Source: an uncultured Eubacteriales bacterium (GTDB lineage Bacteria > Bacillota > Clostridia > TANB77 > UBA1234). Taken from it: a DNA stretch of 64,000 nucleotides. The position numbers were made by a program, and so were the translations under genes. This document shows, in pieces, positions 26,911 to 38,346 of this stretch; position 1 is the first letter of the stretch, and the number at the start of each line of letters is the position of its first letter. Where the stretch lies: the NCBI GenBank assembly GCA_949283575.1, contig CASDSU010000028.1, positions 62,001 to 126,000 on the forward strand, read 5' to 3'. The notes beneath the pieces were generated by a model. The model had not been told where the DNA came from. It ran no database searches and saw only the letters and a program-made list of their open reading frames with translations.

Positions 26911-29900
26911 ATGAAGCAACTGCAAGAAAAATTCTTTTTTGATTTAACAAATCCTCAAAAATCAATATTAATGTCTGAACAATTTTTTGGAAATCCCCAT
27001 ATTTTTATAATCCCAGCGTGGGCATATATTAAGTCAGACGTTGATTTTGCTGTGCTTGAACAAGCAATAAATTATACTGTTAAAAATCACGATGCACATC
27101 GTGTTCGTTTTATAAAGACTGGTGACAAGACCTGTCAATACTTTGAAAACTACACTCCTTTTGATGTTGAAAAAATGATTATTGATGATATTGAAGAATT
27201 AGAAGATTACCTTAAAGCTGTCACCTTTGACATTTATGGTAATACTCCTATTAAATTTTTGATGTTTGAAAACATGTCAGGTCATAGTGGTTTTGCGTGT
27301 GTTTTACATCACTTGATTGGCGACGCTTGGTCTTTGTCGCTTATTTTAGAAGAAACTTTAAAGGCATATGACCAACTTATTCAAGAAGGAGCAATTACAA
27401 AACTTAGAAATTCATCTTATAAAGATTTTATCAATTCTGAAGAAAATTACTTAATTTCCGAAAAATTCAAAAAAGATAAATTATATTGGCAAGAAAAATT
27501 TAGTACAAATTCTGAAATACTAAGTTTTAAAAATAATGCCAATATTTTCAATACGGCATCTGCACGTAAATCACTACAAATTCCACAAAATTTAGTTACA
27601 TACTGTAAAGAAAATAAAATTTCTCCTTTTTCATTTTTCTTTGCCGCTGTATCAATATATTTTTCACGCATAACAAATTCAAGTGAAATTATTATTGGAA
27701 CACCATTCTTAAATAGAACAAATTTTGCAGAAAAAAATTCTATGGGTATGTTTATTTCAACATTACCATTTAAACAAAACATAAATAGCGAACAAACAGT
27801 TTATGAATATATAAAAGAAATTTCAATTGCTCAACTTGGTGCACTTCGTCATCAAAAATATCCTTATGCTGAGCTTCAGAAGTATTATACCGCTAAGTTT
27901 GGACGTACTAATAATTTGTATGATATTTTATTTTCATATCAAAACGCTCGTGCAGACCTTAAATCACTAAGTTTTGCTTCTGAGTCAAAATGGATCTATA
28001 CAAATCATCAAGTTGAATCAATAGTTATAAATATTTCAGATATTGATAGTAATAATACTTTAGATATCGATTATGATTATCTTACTTCTGTATTTACAGA
28101 AAAAATAATTTTAGAAATGCATGAAAGAATTATGAATATTGCAAATCAAATGATGCAAAATTCAAATATGTTATTAAAAGATATCGACATCGTTACAGAA
28201 AATGAAAAGCATATGTTATTAAACAGTTTTAATAACACCTCTGCTCCATATAATAAAAAGAGTACAATAGCAACATTAGTATCAGATGTTGCAAATAAAA
28301 CACCAAATAACATAGCTGTAATTTTTGATAATGAGATGCTAACATATAAAGAATTAGACGAAAAAAGTAACTATCTTGCAGAAGAACTTATTAAGAATGG
28401 TATCACAAGAAATACTTATGTTGGTGTACTTTTTAATCGTTCTTTAGAGATGATTATATCAATACTTGCAGTTTTGAAAGCAGGTGGAGCTTATGTTCCA
28501 ATAAATCCTGATTATCCAAATGACAGAATTGATTTCATGCTTAGTGATAGCGATTGTAAGTTACTTCTAAAAGCGGAAAAACTTGAATATACTAACAATT
28601 CTTATAAAACAATTATCGTTAATAACTCTAAATTAAAAACTAGTATTATTTTCGATAATATAAATGAACCTGACGATATCGCGTATGCAATTTATACCTC
28701 AGGGTCAACAGGAAAACCAAAAGGTGTAATAATTAAACATTCAAGTATTGTAAACACCTTACTTTGGAGAAAAGAAGCATACAAATTTGACACAAATATG
28801 TGCGTACTTCAAATTCCTTCATTCGCATTTGACAGTTCAGTTGAAGATATTTTTACGCCACTAATTTCAGGCGCAAAATTGGTACTAATAAAGCAAAGTA
28901 ACTCAAATTTCGATTTACCTTTAATAGAATCGTTAATTAAAAAATATAAAACAAATCATATGCTCGTTGTTCCTAGTTTTTACAATGTTTTGCTAAATGA
29001 AATACCAGAAGAATTAAAACATTTTAAAGCAATTACCGTCGCTGGCGAAGGTTTTTCAATTGAACTTGTAAAGAAACATTTTGAATTGCTTCCTGAAGTT
29101 GAACTTGTGAATGAATATGGACCAACTGAAAACAGTGTATGCACAAGTTATTATAAATTTAATAAAAACGATGAACGCGTATATATTGGAAAACCTATAA
29201 ACAATTGTAAATGCTATATTTTAAACGAGAACTTAAAATTGCAGCCTTATAATACAAAAGGTGAATTGTATGTTAGCGGATCTGGTCTTGCTAAAGGATA
29301 TATTGGTAGAGATGACTTGACTGAAACAAGATTTATAAAAAATCCTTTTGAAGAAAAATCATTGATGTACAAAACTGGTGATGTCGTTTCTATAAACGAA
29401 AATGGACTTATGACATTCCATGAGCGTACTGATTATCAAGTTAAATATAATGGATACAGAATCAACCTTGGAGAAATCGAATCTTCAATTTCAACGTACT
29501 TAAAAAATCCAAATGTAGTTGTTTTATTAAAACGCTCTGCATTAAAATCCACTCTTGTTGCCTACATAGAAACAAAAAAAGAAATTGATATTGCAGATTT
29601 AAAACAAAATTTGAAGAAATTTTTACCACATTATATGTTACCAAAAGACTTTAATTTAATTGCAAAATTTCCTTCAACACCAAACGGAAAAGTTGATAGA
29701 AAAGCGTTAGAAAAAATGGAATTCATGGAAAGAAATACTGTAATTGTTGCTCCTAGAAACAAGCTTGATTCCACAATTTTAGAAGCTTGGAAAACCGTTT
29801 TAAAACAAGAAAATATAAGCATTGATGATAATATTTTTGAAATTGGCGGAGACTCTCTTGCAATAATTTCAATCCAATCAGTACTTTATAAAAATAATAT

Positions 29901-31197
29901 AAATGTAAAATCACAAGTATTATTTGAAAATCCAACAATTCGCTCAATTTCAGATTTTCTATCTTCTGATAAGCAAAAAGAAATAAAAAATGATATTGAA
30001 ATATCATCACCTGTCAAATATGGACTAGATGAGATAAATGAAAAAGGAAATTTACCTAAGAATATTTTACTCACTGGTGTTACTGGTTTTTTAGGTTCTC
30101 ATATATTAGCAGAACTTTTAAATAAATTTGATAATATTACTGTATATTGTTTAAGTAGAAGTAAACCTAATAAATCAAACGAGGAAAGACTTAAAGAAAT
30201 CTTACATTTTTATTTTGGTGAAAAATATGATCTTTTAATCGGTACTAGAATAATTCCTATTGAAGGAGACTTAGTTAGAGAAAAACTTGGAATTAAAGTT
30301 GATTTATACAAACAATTGGTTTCAAAAATAGATACGATAATTAATTCAGCCTCACTGGTTAAACATTTTGGAGATTATAACCTTTTTTATAACTCTAATG
30401 TAATGTCTGCAATCGGTGTTATAAATTTCGCAAGAGAAGCCAATGCATCTATAAATCATATTTCAACTACATCTGTATCTGGTAATTTTCTAGTAAAAAA
30501 TGATATAATCTATGATTATACAGAAAATGATTTTTACATAGGTCAAAATTACAAAGACAATGTTTATGTTAGGACAAAATTCGAAGCTGAAAACGAAATG
30601 TTTAAAGCCATGAACGAAGGGTTAAATGTTAATATTTTCAGAGTTGGGAACTTGATGCAACGTGCTTCAGACGGTAAGTTCCAAATAAATAAATTTGATA
30701 ATGCTTATTTTAAAAGAATTTATGGATTTATCAAAATGGGAAAATTACCAAGAAATCTATCTAACCAGTTTCTTGAATTTACACCAATTGATTCATGTTC
30801 TGAAGCAATTGTAAAACTTATAAGCTATAAAAATAAAGTTTTCCATTTACTAAATCCAAATATCATTACAATTAAAGATTTACTACCAATTTTAAATAAA
30901 TATAATTTAAAAATAGATTTTATTTCTGAAAAAGAATTTACAAAGTTTATACAAAAAGACGATAATGCAAATTACCTACAAAATTTCATCACAGACTTAA
31001 ACAATTCTACAAAATTGAATTATGATACTAGCATTACAATAAACGATCTTTTGACAAGAGAATATTTAAGGCATAACAATTTCAAATGGCCTATGATTTC
31101 AAAAGAATATTTAGATTTATTCATTAAAAATATTTTGGAGGATAAAACAAATGAAGAAAATTCACAAAACGAAGAAAGTTTCAAATTGGATAAATAA
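26911..31197 (+). CDS. Nonribosomal peptide synthetase, C-A-T-reductase
   Basis: A 1428-residue single-module NRPS. Condensation domain (1-430) with HHLIGDAWS (His133/134, Asp138); adenylation domain (about 450-930) with YTSGSTGKPKG at about 595, NEYGPTE and YKTGD; carrier domain with GGDSL (Ser982, phosphopantetheine site); terminal thioester reductase (from 1050) with NADP motif TGVTGFLGSH and Tyr/Lys in YVRTKFEAE. The reductase should release an aldehyde or alcohol. A lone C-A-T-R suggests an N-acyl amino aldehyde; gut Clostridia NRPS with reductase ends are known to make peptide aldehydes. Its end overlaps the histidine kinase gene. Confidence 0.92.
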   Translation: MKQLQEKFFFDLTNPQKSILMSEQFFGNPHIFIIPAWAYIKSDVDFAVLEQAINYTVKNHDAHRVRFIKTGDKTCQYFENYTPFDVEKMIIDDIEELEDYLKAVTFDIYGNTPIKFLMFENMSGHSGFACVLHHLIGDAWSLSLILEETLKAYDQLIQEGAITKLRNSSYKDFINSEENYLISEKFKKDKLYWQEKFSTNSEILSFKNNANIFNTASARKSLQIPQNLVTYCKENKISPFSFFFAAVSIYFSRITNSSEIIIGTPFLNRTNFAEKNSMGMFISTLPFKQNINSEQTVYEYIKEISIAQLGALRHQKYPYAELQKYYTAKFGRTNNLYDILFSYQNARADLKSLSFASESKWIYTNHQVESIVINISDIDSNNTLDIDYDYLTSVFTEKIILEMHERIMNIANQMMQNSNMLLKDIDIVTENEKHMLLNSFNNTSAPYNKKSTIATLVSDVANKTPNNIAVIFDNEMLTYKELDEKSNYLAEELIKNGITRNTYVGVLFNRSLEMIISILAVLKAGGAYVPINPDYPNDRIDFMLSDSDCKLLLKAEKLEYTNNSYKTIIVNNSKLKTSIIFDNINEPDDIAYAIYTSGSTGKPKGVIIKHSSIVNTLLWRKEAYKFDTNMCVLQIPSFAFDSSVEDIFTPLISGAKLVLIKQSNSNFDLPLIESLIKKYKTNHMLVVPSFYNVLLNEIPEELKHFKAITVAGEGFSIELVKKHFELLPEVELVNEYGPTENSVCTSYYKFNKNDERVYIGKPINNCKCYILNENLKLQPYNTKGELYVSGSGLAKGYIGRDDLTETRFIKNPFEEKSLMYKTGDVVSINENGLMTFHERTDYQVKYNGYRINLGEIESSISTYLKNPNVVVLLKRSALKSTLVAYIETKKEIDIADLKQNLKKFLPHYMLPKDFNLIAKFPSTPNGKVDRKALEKMEFMERNTVIVAPRNKLDSTILEAWKTVLKQENISIDDNIFEIGGDSLAIISIQSVLYKNNINVKSQVLFENPTIRSISDFLSSDKQKEIKNDIEISSPVKYGLDEINEKGNLPKNILLTGVTGFLGSHILAELLNKFDNITVYCLSRSKPNKSNEERLKEILHFYFGEKYDLLIGTRIIPIEGDLVREKLGIKVDLYKQLVSKIDTIINSASLVKHFGDYNLFYNSNVMSAIGVINFAREANASINHISTTSVSGNFLVKNDIIYDYTENDFYIGQNYKDNVYVRTKFEAENEMFKAMNEGLNVNIFRVGNLMQRASDGKFQINKFDNAYFKRIYGFIKMGKLPRNLSNQFLEFTPIDSCSEAIVKLISYKNKVFHLLNPNIITIKDLLPILNKYNLKIDFISEKEFTKFIQKDDNANYLQNFITDLNNSTKLNYDTSITINDLLTREYLRHNNFKWPMISKEYLDLFIKNILEDKTNEENSQNEESFKLDK

Positions 31198-33193
31198 GCA
31201 TTTACGTTTAACAGTGTGCTCTATATTTGAGTTCACAATCCTACTAGGTGTGTTACTTACGTATTACTTTTTACCAATTTTCTTAAACTATGGTCCTGGT
31301 ACTATTAACTCTAAATTTGACCTTGAAGTTTCTGGCGGGCTTACCTACTTTATGCAATACTTCATCATCTTTCTGGTACTTAGCTTACTCGGTCTTATCT
31401 TTATTATTGTACAAACTAAGGATTTTAAAAATTTAGATAAAGTCAAGGATTCAATAGTTTCAAGTGATACACCTGAATCAAAAAAGAAACTTAATAAAAT
31501 TATTTTAAAATGTATGACACTACCACAATCACTGTTTTTGTTTATTGCATTAGCACCAACGATTGCATTATCTCTAGCATTTATTTTATTAGGTTTCACA
31601 TCATTTGCAGATGTAAAGGTTATTATGGTTATAACCACAATTTCCGTATTATCCGCATCCGTTGTGTATATATTTTTCAAAAATGTTTTTAAATTAGCAC
31701 TTTCTTACTTAGGAAACACAACAAAACTTAATCAGTCAAACTTTTCACTTACAGCTACATCTGTAATGCAAATTTCTTCACTATTACTAGTTTCAGTCAT
31801 TTACACATTTCTACTACTCTACTCTAGTAATATGCAAGAAAAATCAAACATTTTGAAACAACATTATACTTTAGAGGTTAATTCAATTATTGAAAATGCA
31901 AATCCAAAGAATATTGAAGAGTTAAAAAAACTTATCAATGATATGGAACTTGTTTCTGCTAAAGACGCTGTTTTCTTAATAGATGAAAAAAATGAATTTA
32001 TAAATTTTAATAATTCTGAAGTTTCTGATTTCTTTATAAAATATGCATTAGAGTTATCTAGTGAAAATGATAACATTGTTTATGATTATTACGGCACAGA
32101 AATTCAAGGTGTAGTAATTCCTATAACAATTGGTGGACAATCAGTTAAAATAATTGTTAAATACGATTTATCCAGTCATCTACTAGGAACGACATTATCA
32201 AATATGGTAATTATACTTATATATTGTGGTTTTTCTATCTTCTTTTTCTCGCGCTCAATCACAAGTGAACTTTCTAATATTTCTGAGAACATGCAAGATA
32301 TGGCTACAAAGAAAAAGGATGCATTGAACGAAAAACTTCCAGTCACATCAAATGATGAAATTGGTGATTTGATAGTTGCATTCAATAATCTTCAAGATTT
32401 AACATCACAATATATTAGTCAAATAGAAAACAACCAACAAACTCTACTTGAACAAGAACGTCTTGCTTCGCTTGGTCAAATGATTGGAGGTATTGCTCAT
32501 AACTTAAAAACTCCTATAATGTCAATCTCAGGTGCTGCAGAAGGCTTAACAGAACTTGTTGGCGAATATATTGCATCAGTTGATAATCCACAAGTAAATT
32601 CAGACGATCATCGTGGAATTGCTAAAGATATGCTTGATTGGATTACAAAAATAAAAACACATACGGCTTACATGTCAGACATTATTACAGCAGTTAAAGG
32701 TCAAGCATCGCAGCTTGCTACTTCAGCATATGCAGAGTTTTCTGTTTATGACTTAGCTAAAAAAGTAAATATTTTAGTTAAACATGAAATAAAAAAAGCA
32801 CTACTAACGCTTGAAACAAAAATCACTTGCGAACCAACACTACTACTTCACGGAGATATTAATAATTTAATTCAAGTTATTATAAATTTAATTTCAAATT
32901 CTATACAAGCTTATAACGGAAAACCAAATGAAAAAGTTTATTTAAACATTTCAGCAGATGATTCAAATGTTTATATTAGCATTAAAGACAATGGATGCGG
33001 AATGAGTGATGAAATAAAAAATAAATTATTTAAGGAAATGATTACTACTAAAGGAAAAAATGGAACTGGTCTTGGTCTATACATGTCTTACTCAACCATC
33101 AAAGGAAAGTTCGGTGGTAATATAGAATTTTCATCTGAATTAAATATTGGAACAACATTTATGATTACAATACCTTTGCATAAGGAGGACTAA
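31151..33193 (+). CDS. Membrane sensor histidine kinase
   Basis: A 680-residue kinase. About five membrane segments in residues 20-225, an extracytoplasmic-like region (about 225-345), another membrane segment, HAMP-like linker, HisKA with H450 in GGIAHNLKTP, and HATPase with N-box NLISNSIQAY and G-boxes DNGCGMSD and GTGLGLYMS. ATG 31151 has TTGGAGG. The gene starts 47 nt inside the NRPS gene, so the two are coupled; the partner regulator follows 3 nt after the stop. It may sense the NRPS product or its export, which is inference. Confidence 0.92.
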   Translation: MKKIHKTKKVSNWINKHLRLTVCSIFEFTILLGVLLTYYFLPIFLNYGPGTINSKFDLEVSGGLTYFMQYFIIFLVLSLLGLIFIIVQTKDFKNLDKVKDSIVSSDTPESKKKLNKIILKCMTLPQSLFLFIALAPTIALSLAFILLGFTSFADVKVIMVITTISVLSASVVYIFFKNVFKLALSYLGNTTKLNQSNFSLTATSVMQISSLLLVSVIYTFLLLYSSNMQEKSNILKQHYTLEVNSIIENANPKNIEELKKLINDMELVSAKDAVFLIDEKNEFINFNNSEVSDFFIKYALELSSENDNIVYDYYGTEIQGVVIPITIGGQSVKIIVKYDLSSHLLGTTLSNMVIILIYCGFSIFFFSRSITSELSNISENMQDMATKKKDALNEKLPVTSNDEIGDLIVAFNNLQDLTSQYISQIENNQQTLLEQERLASLGQMIGGIAHNLKTPIMSISGAAEGLTELVGEYIASVDNPQVNSDDHRGIAKDMLDWITKIKTHTAYMSDIITAVKGQASQLATSAYAEFSVYDLAKKVNILVKHEIKKALLTLETKITCEPTLLLHGDINNLIQVIINLISNSIQAYNGKPNEKVYLNISADDSNVYISIKDNGCGMSDEIKNKLFKEMITTKGKNGTGLGLYMSYSTIKGKFGGNIEFSSELNIGTTFMITIPLHKED

Positions 33194-33195
33194 TA

Positions 33196-34258
33196 ATGAG
33201 ATTAAAAGATATTATTCAAAAATCAGACTTTAAAATTTTAGTTGTTGATGATGAACAAGGTATCATCGATTCACTTGCTATATTTTTAAATCAATACCAT
33301 TTCGTACGGAGTTACAGATCCGCTTGAAGCTATTGAATTAGTTAAGAAAGAACATTTTGATTTAATGATTCTAGACTTTTTAATGATGCCAATTCATGGT
33401 GATAAAGTTGTTGAAGAAATTAGAAAATTCAACAAAGAATTATACATATTATTACTTACAGGTCATAAAGATTTGGCTCCACCACTTGAAACTATTAAAC
33501 GATTAGACATTCAAGGCTACTGTGAGAAAAGTGATAAATTTGATCAAATAATTTTACTTGTTGAATCTGGTTTAAAATCAGTTTCACAAATGAGAGTTAT
33601 AAAAGAAATAAACGAAAAACTCGAAGCCGCTTATGTTGAATTGAAAAATGCATACCGTGGAACCATGGAATCTCTTCGTTTAGCGGTTGATGCTAAAGAT
33701 TCTTACACAAAAAACCATTCAGACAGAGTCTCATATTATTCAGTTATGCTAGCAAAAAAACTTGGACTTTCTGATGAAGAAATAGAAATTATTCGAGATG
33801 GAGCTCTATTCCATGATATAGGAAAAATAGGAATTCCAGATGCAATACTTCAAAAAACTTCAAAACTAACAGACGAAGAATATGATGATATAAAGAATCA
33901 CCCAACAATCGGTGCACATATTCTTAATCCAGCAACAATATTTAACAAAATAATACCAATTGTCAAACACCATCATGAAAGATTTGATGGACGCGGATAT
34001 CCTGGAAGCTTGTCTGGTGAAAACATTCCACTACACGCAAGAATCGTTGCAATCGCGGATTCGTTCGACGCCATGACATCAGATAGAAGCTATCGACCAC
34101 GTTTCACACTATTCAAAGCATTAGAAGAAATCGACAGATGCAAAGGCGCACAATTTGATCCAGAGCTTGCAACATTATTTATAGAAACAGTAAAGGAAAA
34201 CAAAGAAACAATCGAAAAAGATTTAGAAATAACACTATTGGCAAGAACAGACGATTAA
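33196..34258 (+). CDS. HD-GYP response regulator, split by +1 shift at CGG
   Basis: From ATG 33196 (AAGGAGG overlapping the kinase end) the receiver domain begins KILVVDDEQGIIDSLAIF but ends early at a stop within 30 codons. Codon 38 is CGG (33307-33309); omitting the C continues GVTDPLEAIELVKK and LMILDFLMMP (phospho-acceptor Asp), coiled linker, then an HD-GYP domain (NHSDRVSYYSV, HDIGKIGIP, HHERFDGRGYP) to 34258. Total 353 aa. The site is GTA-CGG-A. HD-GYP proteins hydrolyse cyclic di-GMP. Without the shift only a 38-codon stub is made. Confidence 0.88.
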
Positions 34259-34264
34259 CATACT

Positions 34265-34305
34265 AAAAAGGACAAGATAACCTTGAAGTTATCTTGTCCT
34301 CTTTT
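34265..34305. terminator. Bidirectional terminator
   Basis: AAAAGGACAAGATAAC and GTTATCTTGTCCT arms with A and T runs on opposite sides, between the HD-GYP gene (+) and leuS (-). Confidence 0.88.
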
Positions 34306-34311
34306 ATTTCA

Positions 34312-36717
34312 TTATTTAACAACTATTGTATATATTCTTTCTGGTACATATATTTTCTTCACAATTTCTTTACCTTCTGTGAATTTTACAATTTCTTCAT
34401 TCTCAAATGCAACTTTTTCAACATCTTCTGCTGTTGCACCTTTAGCAACATTTACAACTGCTCTAAGTTTACCATTGATTTGAACTGGAATTTCAAGTGT
34501 TGAATCTACTGTTTTAGCTTCATCAAATTCTGGCCATGTTGTTTGATATAATCTTCCTTCAAAACCAGCTTTTTCCCACATCTCCTCAGTTATATGTGGA
34601 GCTACAGGGTTTAATAATGTAATAAATGTTTTAAGCTCAGCTTTATTAATCTCGCCTTTCTTATTTATTTCATTTATTAATTCCATTAAACTAGCAATAG
34701 CTGTATTAAATTTCATCTTCTCATAATCGTTTGAAACTTTCTTAATTGTCTTATGCATTGATGTTTCAAGTTCTGCTGAATATGCATCACCATCAACTAA
34801 AATGTCCATTAAATTGTATACTTTTTCTAAGAATCTAAAGCATCCTTTTACACTTTGCTCAGACCATGGCGCAGCTTGATCGAACGCACCCATGAACATT
34901 TCATACATTCTTAATGTATCTGCTCCATATCTGTCAATCATATCATCTGGATTAATAACATTTCCTCTAGATTTAGACATCTTTTCGCCATTGCTTCCAA
35001 GAATCATACCATGAGATGTTCTTTTTTGATATGGTTCTTTAGTTGGAACAACTCCGATATCATATAAGAATTTATGCCAGAATCTTGAATACAACAAGTG
35101 AAGTGTTGTATGCTCCATACCACCGTTATACCAATCGATTGGCATCCAATATTTTAATAATTCTTTATCAGCAATTTCTTTATCGTTATGTGGATCAATA
35201 TATCTAATAAAGTACCACGATGAACCAGCCCAGTTTGGCATTGTGTCAGTTTCTCTTTTTGCAGGAGCACCACAATGTGGACAAGTTGTATTTACCCAAT
35301 CTGTAAGATTTGCAAGTGGTGATTCACCATTATCAGTTGGTTCATAGCTTTCAGCATATGGAAGTTCAAGTGGTAATGATTCCTCTGGAAGTGGAACCCA
35401 ACCACATTTCTCACAATGAACCATTGGAATTGGCTCTCCCCAATATCTTTGTCTTGAAAATACCCAGTCACGAAGTTTAAAGTTTGTTTTAGCTTTTCCT
35501 AAATTATTCTCTTCAAGATAAGCTATCATCTTTTGAATAGCATCTTTAACTTCAAGACCATCTAGGAAACCAGAATTCATCATTGTTCCTGTTTCAACAT
35601 CGACATTTGCTTTTTCATTAACATCACCTTCACCTGTGATAACTTGGATAATAGGCATATTAAATTTCTTAGCAAAAGCCCAGTCTCTATCATCATGTGC
35701 AGGAACCGCCATAATGGCACCAGTTCCATAAGAAGCAAGAACATAGTCAGAAATCCATATTGGAATTTCTTTACCATTAACAGGATTTGTAGCTGTAACA
35801 CCTTTAAGCATAACACCTGTCTTATCTTTATTCATTTCAGTTCTTTCAAATTCACTCTTTTTTGCTGCTTCAGCTTGATAAGCTTTAACTTCATCTCTAT
35901 TTTCAATGTTCAAGGAATCTAAAACTTTATGCTCTGGAGATAGAACCATGTATGTAGCACCAAATAAAGTATCAGCACGAGTTGTAAATACAACTAATTC
36001 TTCATCAGTACCAGTAATTTTAAATTTAACTTCAGCCCCTTTAGATTTACCAATCCAGTTACGTTGTTGAATCTTAACTTTCTCAATAAAATCAGTTTCG
36101 TCCAAATCATCATAAAGTCTTTCAGCATACTCAGTTATTTTAAGCATCCATTGACTCTTAACTTTTTGAACAACTTCTCCTCCACATCTCTCGCAAGCTC
36201 CATTAACAACCTCTTCGTTTGCAAGACCAACTTTACAACTTGTACAAAAATTTATTGGAATTTCAGCTTTGTAAGCCAAACCTTTTTTGTACAATTGAAG
36301 GAAAATCCATTGTGTCCATCTATAATATTTTGGATCCGTAGTATCAACTTCTCTATCCCAATCAAAAGAAAAACCAATTTTCTTAAGTTGTTCTCTAAAT
36401 CTGTCAACATTTTGTTTAGTAACAATAGCTGGATGAATTTTATTCTTTATAGCAAAGTTTTCTGTTGGAAGACCAAAAGCATCCCATCCCATAGGATAAA
36501 GAACATTATAACCTTCCATTCTTCTTTTTCTGCTGATTATATCTATAGCAGTATTACTCTTTGGATGACCAACATGCAAGCCATTTCCTGAAGGATAAGG
36601 AAACTCAATCAATCCATAAAATTTAGGCTTTGTAAAATCATTAGTTGCTTTAAAAGCATGTTCCTTCTCCCATATATCTTGCCATTTTTTCTCAATTTCT
36701 GTAAATTTGTAATCCAT
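34312..36717 (-). CDS. leuS: Leucyl-tRNA synthetase
   Basis: An 801-residue class I synthetase. HIGH motif HVGHPK, editing domain with the [12 protein letters not shown] region, zinc-type Cys clusters (CTSCKVG, CERCGG, CEKCGW, CPHCG) and KMSKS in [12 protein letters not shown] 36717 ([12 protein letters not shown]) follows AGAAGGG; the longer frame to 36837 passes through the upstream promoter and is rejected. Promoter: TTTACT, 17 nt, TATACT. No T-box or leader peptide was seen. Confidence 0.97.
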   Translation of the reverse strand: MDYKFTEIEKKWQDIWEKEHAFKATNDFTKPKFYGLIEFPYPSGNGLHVGHPKSNTAIDIISRKRRMEGYNVLYPMGWDAFGLPTENFAIKNKIHPAIVTKQNVDRFREQLKKIGFSFDWDREVDTTDPKYYRWTQWIFLQLYKKGLAYKAEIPINFCTSCKVGLANEEVVNGACERCGGEVVQKVKSQWMLKITEYAERLYDDLDETDFIEKVKIQQRNWIGKSKGAEVKFKITGTDEELVVFTTRADTLFGATYMVLSPEHKVLDSLNIENRDEVKAYQAEAAKKSEFERTEMNKDKTGVMLKGVTATNPVNGKEIPIWISDYVLASYGTGAIMAVPAHDDRDWAFAKKFNMPIIQVITGEGDVNEKANVDVETGTMMNSGFLDGLEVKDAIQKMIAYLEENNLGKAKTNFKLRDWVFSRQRYWGEPIPMVHCEKCGWVPLPEESLPLELPYAESYEPTDNGESPLANLTDWVNTTCPHCGAPAKRETDTMPNWAGSSWYFIRYIDPHNDKEIADKELLKYWMPIDWYNGGMEHTTLHLLYSRFWHKFLYDIGVVPTKEPYQKRTSHGMILGSNGEKMSKSRGNVINPDDMIDRYGADTLRMYEMFMGAFDQAAPWSEQSVKGCFRFLEKVYNLMDILVDGDAYSAELETSMHKTIKKVSNDYEKMKFNTAIASLMELINEINKKGEINKAELKTFITLLNPVAPHITEEMWEKAGFEGRLYQTTWPEFDEAKTVDSTLEIPVQINGKLRAVVNVAKGATAEDVEKVAFENEEIVKFTEGKEIVKKIYVPERIYTIVVK

Positions 36718-36807
36718 ATGTAACCCTTCTTTCGCCTTTTTAAAGTACCCAAAGAGTATACTATATTTTTTTTCAAAAGTAAAGCATTCAAGCATTCTGG
36801 AAAGAAA

Positions 36808-36850
36808 ATGAAAATGAGATGTGACATATCTTTTCACATCTCATTTTTAT
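36808..36850 (-). terminator. Terminator after LCP gene
   Basis: Hairpin AAATGAGATGTGA / TCACATCTCATTT on the minus strand followed by T-rich CATTTTCATTTTC. Confidence 0.8.
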
Positions 36851-36869
36851 TTTATATATTAAATTACAT

Positions 36870-38189
36870 TTAATAATTAGCACCAATTATAATCGTAAAT
36901 TTAACATTTGACTTTTCGTCACTTTCTTCTACTTTCTTGATACCAGAAATTTCCTTTAAAAACTCAAGCTCTTCATCAGTATTTTGATCATATGTTATAA
37001 TCCTAGATGGCTCAACTTGAACCGTTTGATAATTTCCAAGTTTAACAACATTACAATTATTATCGGCAAGTATTTCTGCAAGTTCATTTACTCTGGCATT
37101 CTTCGCTTTTGCAATCAAAAGTTCAATCTTTATTTCGCCGCTATTACCATCTTCCGTCTCAAGTTCAGATGAGAAAACTTCTTCCGCAATATCCTTGTCA
37201 ACAGGAACAGTATCTGTCAAAATGTCACCCGAATTCGCACTTACCTCGTTAATCGATTTATTGAAAAGTTCATCAATTAAAATTTTACTAGCCTCTTCAT
37301 CATGAATATAATAAGATCTTGTTAATCCATTATATGACTTATATTGTCCCAAACCTGGAAGAGTTTCCATCCTCATTCTATCCATTTTGAAAGTGACCAA
37401 ATCACCCAAATATTCTTCAACAACATCCATTGAAACATCAGTCTTAGTACCATTTATAACAATTTGAGCTAAATTTTTCACCTTACCAATATTTTCACCT
37501 TTTAAAAGTTCACTTATTAATGCTTTTATAAATCTTTGTTGCGCATCAATTCTCCCGATATCACCATTAGGATAACCCGTTCCATTGTTATTTTTCCTAA
37601 ATCTAACAAATTGTTCTGCTTGAGAACCTGAAAGTAATTGAGTACCTTTCTTCAAATGAATGTGTAATGGTGGATTCTGATAAGGATCATCATAATCCAT
37701 ATTTATAGGTACATCTACAGTAACACCACCTAATTCATTTACAACTTTTTTCAAAATACTAGCATCAAATAATACATGATAATTTACTTCAATACCTGTT
37801 AATTCTTCAACTTTAGCTCTAATCCCACTTATACCTTTATTAGCATAAATCGAGTTAATTTTTCCATCTACAGAAGCAGATCCAACAAACGTATCTCTCG
37901 GTATTGACAGCATTGAAACTTCTCTTGTATTTGGATTGTACTGCATAAGCACAATAAAATCTGTTAATGCTTGGTTTCTTCCCATTACAAGGCAAGTAAC
38001 ATTAGGTTCCAATTCCTTTTCATTAGCATTAACCTTTCCACTTAAAAATTGAGCTAAATTTGAATCATTTTCACTCATATCCTTTTCCCAATTTTCGTAA
38101 TAAACTGCCAAAATACCACCAAGTACAGTCATTGATAGGATAACTAGCATAACAACTAATACCTTAACAACTCCTATTAATTTATTCAT
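36870..38189 (-). CDS. LytR-CpsA-Psr (LCP) family cell-wall ligase
   Basis: A 439-residue protein with one N-terminal membrane segment (about 5-28), an LCP catalytic domain (about 60-280: SIPRDTFV, GGVTVDVPINMDYDD, FVRFRKNNNGTG with the conserved Arg/Asp) and a C-terminal LytR_C-like domain (about 350-439). LCP enzymes attach teichoic acids or polysaccharides to peptidoglycan outside the membrane. Single gene with its own terminator. Confidence 0.92.
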   Translation of the reverse strand: MNKLIGVVKVLVVMLVILSMTVLGGILAVYYENWEKDMSENDSNLAQFLSGKVNANEKELEPNVTCLVMGRNQALTDFIVLMQYNPNTREVSMLSIPRDTFVGSASVDGKINSIYANKGISGIRAKVEELTGIEVNYHVLFDASILKKVVNELGGVTVDVPINMDYDDPYQNPPLHIHLKKGTQLLSGSQAEQFVRFRKNNNGTGYPNGDIGRIDAQQRFIKALISELLKGENIGKVKNLAQIVINGTKTDVSMDVVEEYLGDLVTFKMDRMRMETLPGLGQYKSYNGLTRSYYIHDEEASKILIDELFNKSINEVSANSGDILTDTVPVDKDIAEEVFSSELETEDGNSGEIKIELLIAKAKNARVNELAEILADNNCNVVKLGNYQTVQVEPSRIITYDQNTDEELEFLKEISGIKKVEESDEKSNVKFTIIIGANY

Positions 38190-38346
38190 TTATATATTTA
38201 CCTCTCTTTAATCTATAATTATTATCTACGTACATTTATACATAATATCAAACCATTAGACTATATACAATACTATTTTGTTCCACATAATTATCATTAT
38301 TCTGTTTTTCACAGTTTTTTCACAAAACCATTATTTTACTATTGTA

